Of a DNA stretch of 64,000 bases, positions 22,075 through 32,756 are shown piece after piece. A model generated the notes under the pieces. The model worked only from the letters and a program-made list of their open reading frames with translations. It was not told the DNA's origin and ran no database searches. The DNA is from Gliomastix tumulicola. Taxonomy: Eukaryota; Ascomycota; Sordariomycetes; Hypocreales; Bionectriaceae. The stretch is from assembly GCA_001599755.1 (NCBI GenBank), contig BCHX01000003.1, positions 4,921,782 to 4,985,781 on the forward strand. Reading direction: 5' to 3'. Each line of letters begins with the position of its first letter. Within the stretch, counting starts at the first letter, position 1. Both the position numbers and the translations under genes were made by a program.

Positions 22075-22599
22075 CCCCCTCCTCCACCTCTTCTTCCTTT
22101 TCTCATTTCTTCCCTCCTTCACTTCTTCACACAACCACATCCACATTTACCACACTTCTTTTACCACCCTTCATTCACCACTCTTCATACCTTCCAGCTC
22201 CTGCCCCAGGTACATCCGATACCTTTTCCCTGCTCACTGCGCTGGCTCCCCCTTCCCTTCACTCCCACCATGCTCCGTCCCTCTGCGGTCGCCGGGTTGT
22301 TTGCTCGCACAAACACTCGCGCTTCTTCGCTTCCGCCTCAGTTCCTGCCTCCCATCGACGATCAGCCGAAACCCATTGGGTCGGTCCGACACCAGTGACA
22401 TCAACTACACTTAACGTCCTTCATTCAACATCCACCCTCTCTCCTCTTCCGTCTCACCCTTGGCTGGTACTCATCGATGACCAACCCATCGGTCGTATCC
22501 TGTATTTCCTTCCCAGCATCTCCGGGGTTTCCTGCAAGTGCGACTTCACGATTCTTTTGTCCGTCCCGCTATCCTTTACCTCTCGCACTGCACGCCTTA

Positions 22600-23215
22600 G
22601 CCTCCTGGTTTCACATTGCGGCTGTGGCTAAAACCCAGCCCGATGTAGTCACTGGGAGGTGCGGCAGTCCGAGCAGGAAGATCGGCCCCCGCCTGTAGTA
22701 AGATATTCACCTCAACAATCCAACGGAAGGTCTCAAGAAACGCTATGAACCTAATATCCACGCTTTGCAGCGTCGGTACGTTCCCCTCACACCAACATCT
22801 ATGGAAAACCTCTTCTACGCCCAGTGCCTCCATTCCTCGCTGCACGTCGAAACGACAGCAGAACCAACCGACAGCAGCCCTGCCTCCTCGCCTCGCGCTT
22901 TGAGGATGCTGGCTTTTACCCATCCCATCGCTGCGAGAACGAGGATGTGGCAGGAGCTTGCTCAGTTCCCACGCGGGTTTTCCATGCGGCTGGATTCATT
23001 CGTCTGGCAGTCCTCCTGCTCGTCATCACGAACCAGGGCGATTCTCTCCGGGTCCTGTCCTTACGTCTGCGTCGTCTTCACGGCCTCCTTCGCCTCCCCG
23101 GATCGGCATCACCTCCTGCACTTCGCGCGGTTGTGGCTCATACCCGACCCCAAGTCAGCATGACCTCCCGCACTTTGCGGTTGTGGCTAATACCCGACCC
23201 ATAGTTGCTGGGAGA
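22600..23215 (+). repeat. Degenerate 50-bp repeat, three copies (one dispersed, two tandem)
   Basis: A unit with the core CGGTTGTGGCTMATACCCGACCC occurs in tandem at about 23114-23160 and 23164-23212 (period 50 bp). A more diverged copy lies at about 22604-22660. Each copy begins with a CTCC-GCAC stretch, and two end in a CTGGGAG stretch. Origin unknown. Confidence 0.6.
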
Positions 23216-24183
23216 GTCCAAGGTGTTTTACCATGTGTGCGTGGCGGCGGAAGAAATGGTAAGTAGGCCTGCCTGTCTTTTCTCCAACAGTCCCTTCTTG
23301 ATTGTGTCAAGACACAGATGGCTCTCTGATTCTTCAACCTTGAGACTGTTTGCTAACCAATTCATGAAGAAGCGAGACATCAATGCTCTGTCGCATCCGA
23401 ACCAGCAGAGATTTCAACACCCCCGATTGCAAAAGAAACCATGAGAGCCCACGTCAGAGTTACGGGGAGGAGTCAGTCCTTATCTGGGCGGTTAGCAAAG
23501 GGTACTTACAACCTCTGTGCCATGGGGAGCTCGCAAAGGGGCGAGCCAAGTGCTCAGGAGCAACTCATGAATCTCGTCGTCAGACATGATGGGCATTCCC
23601 ACACGCTCGGTGGCGGGCGGTTATTGGAGAACAACAAAGCGTTTGAGGTGGACTTGGGATGTTTTTGGTAGTATTGGACATGATGGGATTCGGAGAGGGT
23701 CAGCCGACGGACGCATGGGAGGGCGTTATCAACACAAGACATGCCAAGACAAACCAATTATACCGCATGGACACAAATCTTTCCCCTCCTTGACTCAATC
23801 TTTGCCTCCGACCCATTGATGTGTTCATTAAAAACGTCATCTTCTGCTCTGCATGTCCGTCGTCCAGCAATCGTCGTGTGGGCCATGGTGTGGAAAGAAC
23901 GGGTCCACGTGACCTGGGGACCGTTCAAAGACCGGTCCAACCACTTCAGACCTTCCTCCAGAATTTAGACCTTCAATTAATCAATTCCCCCATCACATCA
24001 GGCCAATGCTGAAGAATCCGACCTGTCCGTCGATAGTCTCTGACGCGTGGAGTCTTGCAGGCACCCAAGCACGATCCTCCATGAGCAAGGTGCAGCCCCC
24101 CTACCGCAAGAGCGAAGAGGCTGCCCATCCAGAAATTCGTGAAGCTGTTACTTCTGCTCCAGTGTCTGCGGCCGCAGCGGGAA

Positions 24184-24199
24184 CCCCCCCCCCCCCCCC
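24184..24199. repeat. Poly-C homopolymer
   Basis: A run of sixteen C residues. It lies inside a short open frame of doubtful coding value. Confidence 0.9.
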
Positions 24200-26458
24200 G
24201 GACCAGTACCGCCCTAAATACAACACAGGTCTCTTCCGCCATCAAGATGAGACTGTTTCCGTCGATGAAGGGGATGATGAGCCGAGAGTCAACCTCGCGT
24301 CTCAGCCTTCCCAACCCCCGCTTCTTATACTTCCACGCTCTCCTGGCGGTCGAGGACTTTCGTAGTCTCGGTTCAATTGCCTGATTCGACATATAGGGAG
24401 AGAGCGAGAATGAGGATATGGGTGAGAGCCGAGTGTCAGTACGTGTCTTGTTTCGTAGGCACTCAGATACTACCGCCTCCCTCTTGGTAGTGGGAGAACC
24501 TTCGAACTCGTGGCCTGCACACCAGATCACGCTTTTGGCTTTGTTTATTACCCTTTTGGCGACTCTTATAGGCTCTTGGCTCCCTCCCCTACCGAATCAT
24601 AGGGACCGAAAGTCGAATTCATCCCTGTTTATTACCTCGACATCGCTCATTTCGATATCGTCCCTGACCCAAATATTCTGATGTTTGTCAAACAAAGATT
24701 TGTGGACGCAGTACCCATGACAGCCTGGAAGGACGCGACAGGGGTGCTGAGTAGGATCTTTGCTGACGTCGTTGCTTCATGGCTTTCCCCCGCGAGGCCA
24801 TGAGTCGATGGAGGGCCTCAATGCTCTGGACTAGATAGGGGCTAGTCTCACGGCTCTGATAGCCAGGCAGCGTCTGAGACGATTCGGGGTCCCTGAAGAC
24901 ACTGCCTAGGCTCTGGCGGTCTGTCGACAAGCCACCTCTCCTAAGATACCACGTTTTTCTTGCTGGTCCTGGATCGTTAGTCCAGCCTAAGGACTAACTG
25001 GCTCTATCTTACCACGGATATCCAGACGAATCGCTCGGTGACTACTCTTTGGCTACATAATATCGTGGACAAAATCAAGATTTTGGATGGGCAGCTGTTG
25101 GCTGAGCTGTTGGCTGACCACGCCAAGTTTTCTACGCATCAGGAGTCGACTATCCCGTGTAGTGTACTGCCCATGTCGAGATCACCAAGGTGCCAACCTT
25201 AATATAAGGAAACGACTCTTCTGCTCGGTCTTCCGCTGGCGTGTCTTGGCCAACCAGAACTTGCCGAATTTTCCGCGCTGGTGGACAAGACTTGAATCGC
25301 AAAGGTCCGGTGAAGTGACATCGGTTCCTAGAAATCCTCGGCGAGAGAGCTGTTTTAGTTGACAAAGTGAAATTGAGCATTGACTTGTCAGGGCTTACCA
25401 GTGGTCGCAGAGGGCCGGACACCTTGGGTCTTGCGTGGAGTTTTGGGATCGCTACTGACTGATGCCATCCTCTCCGCAGAACTGGTATTCTGACTGAAAA
25501 CAACCTGTAGGCAGCTTTTCAATTCAGTTAGTCCGACTCGGTCACATGGCAGCAGCGGTCCTCGCTAACGTTGGTGACGGAGGCATTGGTCGTGAGATTG
25601 GAGCCTCTGGTTATGCTAGTAGAAAGAACACCGATGCTCAGCGACCTTTTATTACTGCTATCCGAAATACGCTTTTAATTCCATAAAGCGGCCAGGTCTT
25701 CAAAGCCCTACTCCTGACGGTCGTGATAGACATCCTGTAATTCCTATCTAATGCCACGTGCAGTAAGAACAGACAAATACGCTTTCCCCAACCACCTCCT
25801 TCTCATGGTCCCGGGGCGGCACGCCACCGGACATGAAAGCGTCATCACAAGGGAGGGACAAAATGTCCCTCCCCAGGACGGTTCCCTCCATATCAAGGGC
25901 AGCAACATGCGAATGCATGGCAGACACCACCGTACGGCCTGCCTAGCCTTCAGTCCAAGCATTCGCGCGCGTTCATCCCGAGAATCTTAAGGCGTGTGAT
26001 TATGCCATGGCAGCCAGCGAATGACGCTTGAAACGAGCCAGTCTGTCCGAGTATGTTGATAGGGGAAAGGTCCTACCGCGATGGACGAGATGAGGTGCAG
26101 TCCAGCAAGTTCAGAGTACCAAGCCGCCCTAACATCGCAATGTCGACGCACTGGTCGGTGGGGAAGAAAGGGGAGGCAGAAGCAAAATAGAAGGTGAATA
26201 GGCAAACCAAAAATCCACGACGGATTCATATGGGCAATATGCCATGGAGACCAAAGCCGAGTCTGGCAAGCACAGCCGCGTAGTTTTTACACATGCTCGC
26301 GGCAGCTCTTCCGGGTTTCGTCGGTGTGTTTCGGCTCGATGCATCGCGGGTTGGCGCAAAGGTGGCTTGGCGGCGTCCGTAGGATGAAATGCGACGACGG
26401 CGAGACGGTGTCCGTTCTGTGGCAGCGGCTTGGACTTCTTCGGTGCACCGTGGGATGC

Positions 26459-26821
26459 TTAAGTACCAGGCCCAACAGTGAGGGTGATCTGGACATAGCC
26501 GTTGAGCTGCACTGGTTGATACTTAGTAAGCTTCACACGGAGGGAATGCAGGAGCTTGGACTTACGTCTCGGTTGAGTACCTTCTGGCGCCTTGGGAAGA
26601 GGTGTGTGCTGAGATTGCTGGCCCAAACGAAAGGTCTATCGCCTCTATCCTTCAGTCAGCGGTCCGTCCGAATGTGAAGCGTCTGTCGAGCTTCTCACAG
26701 AAAGTTGCGTACCGTTGAAGACCGCAGATTGTCGTTTGATGCCTAGGTAGGCTTCCAGAATGACAACGGACACACTCAAGACCTCCCCAGACCAGCTCGG
26801 AGAACTCATTGGTCTAGCCAT
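26459..26821 (-). CDS. Tentative small spliced gene or 3' exons of a larger gene
   Basis: Three exons on the minus strand, 26699-26821, 26566-26635 and 26459-26511. The introns are 63 nt (donor GTGAGA, branch GCTGAC, acceptor GATAG) and 54 nt (donor GTAAGT, acceptor AACCAG). Phases agree at both junctions, and the joined frame of 81 codons ends at TAA. ATGs at 26821 and 26809 are in frame. The product has a hydrophobic stretch (VLSVSVVILEAYLG), a Pro/Gln-rich middle and a C-terminal LNGYVQITLTVGPGT. No family recognised. Two consensus introns in phase argue for real transcription, but the exons may belong to a longer gene reaching the Cys-containing frame upstream near 27200. Confidence 0.4.
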
Positions 26822-28294
26822 GGACCATTAAGGCATTCCATGACCGTATGACGCAGCACGCCTGTGCTTGCCGTTGCCATGACGCGCTGGCATATTGGTA
26901 CGCTAGCTTGGAGTGCGTGAAGAGCACGACGCAGAGCTTGAGTTAACGCTCAAAGGTCTCGGCATTGACGCTGTGAGAGGGTACGCGGGGATCGGGACAG
27001 GCGCGGCGGGTCTTGAGGACATGCGATCGGGCAGTGCCTCCTCTTTGGCCAAGGCGCTGGTCTGGTTCGTAAGTAGCTCGTAAAGAGCAGACGTCCACGA
27101 GGCTCTGGTATTAATAGGGCTGTTAGAGAATTGATATGAAGGCAGGGGCGGCAAGTCAGCGTACCTCGAATGGCAGGATTGCTCGATACAGGTGACGTTC
27201 CCAGATAGTAAACGCAGCCCGACAAACAAGTGACACTCCAGGTCTAGGTGGGCAGGGGATGTTCCAGCGCAGGACAACGGAGAATCTGGATCATGCAGCG
27301 CACAGTCAATAGCCTGATGGCTGAAACCTGGAAGGGGCGTGCTTGGAGTCGGGATCTTGGGTCGGGAGGTTGGTGATGTGCTTGACGGGACAAACACTCA
27401 ACTCTGGAGTGCTGCGTAGCCGAAGGCGATGTCTTTCGACGTACCAGACGACAATATCTCAGGCTCAAGGGGGCGCAAAAGTCCACAGGAAAGGCCGTGA
27501 GCAGGGTCAGAGAGGGCGATGCTCACGACTGGTGTGGTGATGGTTGTTGACAGTTGAAGCTTGAATGTGCCCTGACCATTGGAAGGAAGCCAATTTTCCC
27601 TGTAAATACCTACGCGTCGAGAATTTGCGAGGAAGGTGGGGCCAGCCCCCAGTCCAGAACAATCCAGGACGTTCCTGCCGCACAGATTCGCTCAACGCCA
27701 ATGAGTGACACTTGACGATTGTAGTCGACCGTTGGCATCAATTCATTCAACAATAGCACTCGTGACTTCAGTATTCTTCCATCATTACCCTTGATTATTA
27801 GTATATTCCATAGTGTGGTTTAGTATGCTTCTATTGCTTCTGATTGTTGAAGTCGCAAGCCAGCCTCACGAGACGCTCAACTCACTGGCAGGCCATCAAA
27901 ACGCGGCACTCGGCACGAGATATCGGCATTGCCGTGCCGCAGATTTCTCACCGCCTCCCGGCGCCCATTTTTCAGCGACAAACGGCCCTCATAGATAGGC
28001 CGTGCGCTCCAAGGCTGAGATTTGTGAGCCACTGGAGGATGACCGAGCCAGTTCCTCCTCCCAGGGAGCGTATTAAGTACCGGTACCTTCCAGTCATCCT
28101 CAGCATGGAATTGTGCCGCCACTCTCTGCGGTGCCCTGCCATCAGCCTCTGTACAGGTACATCAGGCTATCGTTTGCCTGGAGAAAACTGACATGCCTTG
28201 CTCCGATCAACCACACACTCCTCTACTAACCCCCACGCCCACTTTCTCTTCTCTCCCGTTCTTCATCGTTCCATTCCCACTCCCCCCCTCCAGC

Positions 28295-28300
28295 TATAAA
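28295..28300 (+). promoter_or_regulatory. TATAAA box followed by C/T tract, no known gene downstream
   Basis: TATAAA sits at the end of a long pyrimidine stretch and is followed by about 50 bp more of C/T-rich DNA. An ATG at 28470 opens a 137-codon low-complexity frame that runs into the hairpin repeats. Looks like a promoter; the product is unknown. Confidence 0.35.
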
Positions 28301-28848
28301 GTCTCTCACCTCCCACTTCTCTTCCATCCTCAACTTTCTCTCCTCATCAACTACCTCGCGGTCCATTCTCACGGTCCATCCTCGCCTTCAAACACCACAC
28401 GTCCTGACCCAGGTCATCCGCGAAGGCCTCGCCTCAAGCATCAAGTCACCTTGTGAGTTTCCATTCGCCATGGCATACTCATTGCCGCTCTCCCTTCCTC
28501 TGTGTGCATTCCCTACTTCGCTAGAATGCCTTCCCGCCGTTTCTCCTTCCCTCCGCTCCAGGCAGACAGGCCTCAGCTACCTCTACTCCATCCCATCCCG
28601 TGTCTTTCCTTATCTTCATCCAGCTCATCTTCCAGCATTCTTCTGCTCCTTATCCCTCCATCGCAAATGTGCCGGTCCAAGATGCCCACTCAGCCCCAAA
28701 ACACCCCGTCTCAAATTCCCAATCTGCACCGAACTCATCCTGTCACATCCTGTCCGCATCCCAGACGCTAATCATCCGAGTGGATTCAGGTTCGAGACGC
28801 TTTCCGGTCGCGCAAACACCTGCACAAGCACACGTCCGGCAACAGCAT

Positions 28849-29004
28849 GCTGGCGCTTCAGTCTGGAGGCTTATAACCTCTAGCTGGTCCAGTACGTTCC
28901 GTTGGAGCTTCAGCCTGGAGGCTCACAACCTCCAGCTGGCACAGCAATGCCGCGTTGGCGCTTCAGCCTGGAGGCTAATAACCTCCGGCTAGCCCAACAC
29001 TACG
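28849..29004 (+). repeat. Tandem 52-53 bp repeat, each copy with a hairpin
   Basis: Three head-to-tail copies have stems starting at 28863, 28915 and 28968. Each copy reads GCTTCAGYCTGGAGG, a 7-base loop, then ACCTCYRGC-like sequence. CTGGAGG can pair with CCTCCAG perfectly in copy 2 and with single differences in copies 1 and 3. The loops are cttataa, ctcacaa and ctaataa. A fourth, more diverged relative lies at 29941-29990. Confidence 0.8.
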
Positions 29005-29562
29005 TGCAGTGCAGTGCAGTGTGCTTAGAGCGCCGTCAAGTTCCGCTCCTACCTACACCTCGCCTTCACGGGCCGCCCATGATGCCACGATATCTCAACG
29101 CACTGCACTTAGAGTCCTAGAACGACACTGCATATCAGGTAAGAGCTCATACGAAATTGTCCTGGCCACCTTGGTGAAAATTATCTTACCTTTATCAGCA
29201 ACCCGAGGAAGTCAGCCACCATTCCTCTCCTCGGTTTCTCAACCAGGCGCCGAAGATACTCCAGTTCCTGATCGTCCACCGGAAGGAGAGGGGGGAGGCC
29301 TAGCCGCCGGGGATAGACTTAATGACCCAGGTCAACACACTGATCCGGTTTTGGGCCCACGGCTTAAAGCACCATCTTGAGCTGAGCATTCTAAAGCTCC
29401 GAGAGCTTATTATGGTGTACCTAAATGCCGATGAGGCGGTGGGCCTATTCCAGGGCCCACGATCTTTCTCATTCCTCCAGAACTTCGGCTATCTCATGGA
29501 GACAGCCCAAGATAGGGCAATGTCGCAAGCGACCTGGCCGAGTTATGCTTGGAGGTCACTGA

Positions 29563-30241
29563 TATGTTTCCACACATGGACCTTGTGGACTCGGAGGCTC
29601 AGGCCAGCTTGGTGAAGCCTCGGAGACATTGCAAGACAAGTTCCGGCAAGGTAAGCCCAATCATCCCCCTAGACTTGAGATGTATCTTGTTCTGACATTG
29701 ACCTAGACTCGCTCAAAGCAAACACCTCCTCACCACTGTGGCCGGCCCGTGGAGTCAGCTTCCCTCCGTTTAGAGCGGCGGGAGCTGCTCTCCAAGCCCT
29801 GCTCACGGTGCAGGCAATGGCCAAGGAGAAAAAACAGTTGGCGTCGCGCGCCGAGGTAAGAAAGCCGTCGACCCAAACCCAGAAGAAACTCGGCCTTGCT
29901 AACACTAGAGACTCACGGAACAACACCGCAAGCAGAGCCTCGCTGGCGCCTGTCTGGAGGTTTGGAGCCTCGCAGCTGGCCCAGCGCAGCGCTCAGCTTG
30001 TGGTGGCGGTCATCGAGCTCCTGGCTCAAGGCACTTAAAGCGGCAGCCTGCATCGATCTCAAGGTCTCGTCGGGGAAATGGCGTAGAAGAGGCACCGATG
30101 TCACCGCTCGCGTTGCCCCCCTTCGCGTCCAGGGATCGCAAGACAACGGATCGCCTAGGATTGGGATTCGGATCTGGCTCTTCCAAGAGCTTGAAAGTTT
30201 GGAAACGGTGTCGGATGCCTTGCCTTTATATCAGTGTGTAG
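29563..30241 (+). CDS. Tentative spliced gene fragment, unrecognised
   Basis: Three open segments, 29563-29650, 29707-29855 and 29909-30241, are linked by introns of 56 nt (GTAAGC ... TTCTGAC ... CTAG) and 53 nt (GTAAGA ... GCTAAC ... CTAG). Both keep one frame to a TAG at 30239-30241. The 5' end is missing: the frame is closed by TGA just upstream and no start was found. The translated middle (AMAKEKKQLASRAERLTEQH) looks like a coiled coil; the rest is basic and Ser/Arg-rich. A relative of the hairpin repeat seen at 28849-29004 lies within the third segment. No family recognised. Could be a decayed gene. Confidence 0.3.
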
Positions 30242-31572
30242 AAGCAACAGCTACCACGCAAGCTCTCATTAGCATACAACGATCAATCATAAGCGTTTTG
30301 CCATCTATTTCAAGCCTCGAGATACTTCGTTATCCATCGCAGTGTTCGTAATATTTTCCTTTGGATTGCGAAAGTCCCATCGCCAATGTCCATTGGACAT
30401 TCCTTATGGAATTTTCAGACTGTCACCGCCATTTGGCGCTACCTTCTTCAGTTTCGCCGGCCGCAAGTCAGACATGGCCACTCATGGCATTGCCCGTGAG
30501 TTCACCGACCGTCAGTGAAGACAGCGCCACCGAATCCAGGAACCCAGCACGCGGCATGATGCGTTCCAGGCCGAGCGAGCCGGCACTCTCGCGGTGATCC
30601 CTTGTATTTGGGGAAAAAGAGAAGCTATAAGTGGTATTTGAGCGCCGCCATAGTCCCCCCGTGGATTGCCGTTGAATTCGACATCTGTCCATACTTCGCA
30701 TTGCCATAATGAGAATCAAGAGGTCCTGATCGCTCGGAATGGCCTCAAAAGCGCATCGACTTGAGTTTGTCTTGGTGGCAAGCATCTTATAAAATCCCCG
30801 ACTGTTGATCATAGCTCAGGAACCCTGATTTCCTACCACCAGAGGCCCAGGCATTCCTCGTGCACCTCGGCTGGAGCAGTGCACATGTCACTCAGTTAGA
30901 TCTGGCACGGTCACACGTGGCCTATGCTGGGAAGAACGCAGGGGACCATGGAATATCGAAGCCCAGAGAGGGCATTATTGGCCAGATCACCTTCACTGCC
31001 CGTCCAGTCTGAACATGTGTAGGGACACCAGGGAATCACTGCTTAGGCAGAGTGTCCTCTTCTTCGCCTTCTCTCCAGCTAGCTTCGTCCAAGGATCAGC
31101 TGATGTCCGCCGTTGACCCGATACCGATCATGATTGGCACTCCCACTCGGACATTAATCAGGCAAATCACCCGGCTATGCACGTCGAGATCAACGTGGCA
31201 CTGGCGGTGGAAGCCAAGAACTTCCCCCAGCCCGACATAATGACATCAGCCATGGACGAGGTACAGAAGCTGCGCTATCTTTCAACTGACCATCTTCCGT
31301 CAGCCTCCCAATGGGGTATTCGAGAAGCACTGCTCCGTGTATGGCTGCTTCCGCTTCGCCGAGGACCACAGATGATGGATGGGGCTGAAAGGATTAGCCA
31401 GAACCGGGACAATCGCCACGGGGACTTTAGCCGAGTTCACGGGAGCAAAGGCTGCTGAGACGCTTCGCGCGTTTAAGTACGAGGCGATGGCCCTGGCGAG
31501 GATCCGAAGTCGAGCTGGAAGGTCAGTGATACCATATTCAACGGTCCAGTCGGGCAGCCATCTTAGAGAAAC
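30242..31572. other. Intergenic, upstream of the CE3 esterase gene
   Basis: Only short unrecognised frames. A stretch at about 31050-31460 reads open in one frame for 90 codons, without start or splice support. No TATA box is obvious before 31573. Confidence 0.4.
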
Positions 31573-32387
31573 ATGAGGCTCTCACTCTCGACAGGGCTCC
31601 TTGCCCTAGCAACATCCGTCACGGCCCAAGTCAAGTTCAGTAAGCAAAGCCTCATGCTTCCTCTTGATGACTGCAGAAGGGACCGGCTAACCAGAACTTC
31701 CAGTGCCCCTTGGCGATTCCATCACCGAGATCACTTGCTGGAGGACCCTCGTCTGGAACCAGCTCACAGCCGCAGGCCTCGCGTCCCAGGTCGACTTTGT
31801 GGGCTCCATGAACAGTCTGCCGCAGAACTGCCAGCGCCCATCGAACTTTGACGCCGGCCATGAAGGTCACTCCGGCTGGACGGGGGTGAACATTGCCAAT
31901 AACTACCTTCGCGGCTGGCTGCAGACGACTCAGCCGGATGTGGTCCAGTTCATGCTTGGTACCAATGATGCCTTCCAGGGGCAGTCGACGGATGCTATTA
32001 TCGGGTCGTACACGACGATGGTCAATCTCATGAGGGAGTCGAATCCCAACATGAAGATCATTGTGAGTCTTTTCTCTTTCGTTTTCGTTTGATTAGCGGC
32101 TCGCGAACTGACCCGCTGTTCTTCTCAAGGTCGATAAAGTCATCCCCCTCTCCTTCAATCAGCAGCCAATCGACGCCCTGAATGCTCGCATCGATGCATG
32201 GGCTGCAGGCCTCAACTCGACCGAGTCTCCCATCTGGATCGCCGACTGCTCTGTCCAGGCCGGCTTCACCACGGGTATGCTCAGTGATGGTGTCCATCCC
32301 AATGCCCAAGGCGATGAGTTCATTGCGCGTGTGGTCGGTCCGCTCGTCGTCAGTGCCATTGAGCAGGTTATCGATGAGTCCTTGTGA
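31573..32387 (+). CDS. Secreted SGNH/GDSL esterase, carbohydrate esterase family 3-like
   Basis: Three exons, 31573-31639, 31704-32062 and 32130-32387 (introns 64 and 67 nt; donors GTAAGC and GTGAGT), giving 227 residues. Of several possible acceptors for intron 1, only the CAG before 31704 rebuilds the standard MPLGDSIT start of CE3 enzymes; the branch GGCTAAC lies ten bases upstream. Residues 1-18 form a signal peptide. The SGNH blocks are complete: GDSIT (Ser28), GHEGHSGWTG (74-83), GTND (108-111) and SDGVHP (Asp195, His198). CE3 enzymes remove acetyl groups from xylan and related polymers outside the cell. It stops 369 bp before the convergent homocitrate-synthase-like gene. Confidence 0.92.
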
Positions 32388-32756
32388 TGAGATCGAGGCT
32401 TGGATGAAGGATCTACGCGGTTGGCTAGCTTCGGGTACTCTCGTTTGAGTATGATATCTTACATGATCGGAATCTTGGATATGCAGCCTGATGTTGGCCT
32501 GGAAGGGGGAATAGCCTACTAGGGAAAGGTCTCATGTTGAGTTCGAGTGTCAGATCCCTGCAATCATGATATCATCGCCTTCACGGGGCTCGTATTCGTG
32601 AAGAATTGTTGCTGTTTACTAGATGTAAGAATCATGGTTGCTTTTCTAATGTGAAGCGTCATCTAAAGACCGCCCTCTCCTTGACCCCAGAAGATGCTGT
32701 TCAATCCAAGCTATTGCTCAACTGTGAGCCTGATACCAAGGCATTCCTCCTCATCT
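32388..32756. other. Intergenic between convergent genes
   Basis: Shared 3' region of the CE3 gene (plus) and the homocitrate-synthase-like gene (minus). Nothing else is seen. Confidence 0.6.

Larger units (their letters stand above)
21458..26458. other. Gene-poor stretch, first part of a 10-kb region
   Basis: Between the GTPase and CE3 genes there are no long recognisable frames. This part contains a TATA/CT promoter-like signature (22067), a degenerate 50-bp repeat (22600-23215) and a poly-C run (24184-24199). Frames of 60-190 codons on both strands have no family resemblance. Confidence 0.45.
26822..29562. other. Gene-poor stretch with possible CFEM-like remnant
   Basis: A minus-strand frame at 26903-27397 has no ATG start (it opens with GTG). 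Between about 27166 and 27304 it encodes a Cys-containing block ending in GNVTCIEQSC, reminiscent of the end of a CFEM domain (fungal eight-cysteine extracellular domain). Several expected cysteines are missing and no signal-peptide exon was found. Elsewhere this stretch holds a promoter-like TATAAA (28295) and the hairpin repeats (28849-29004). Confidence 0.3.

Noticed and set aside
24440..24540. tRNA-like TTCGAA in a GC-rich context on the minus strand
   Set aside because: No T-arm or acceptor stem pairing could be built around it and no A box at the right distance.
27844..28191. Transposase helix-turn-helix-like frame (HSARDIGIAVPQISHRL)
   Set aside because: Only a loose resemblance to Tc1-type DNA-binding regions; no inverted repeats or catalytic residues found nearby.
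28849..29004. CRISPR-like array
   Set aside because: Period and repeat content are those of a plain tandem repeat; spacers are not unique, there are no cas genes, and the genome is eukaryotic.
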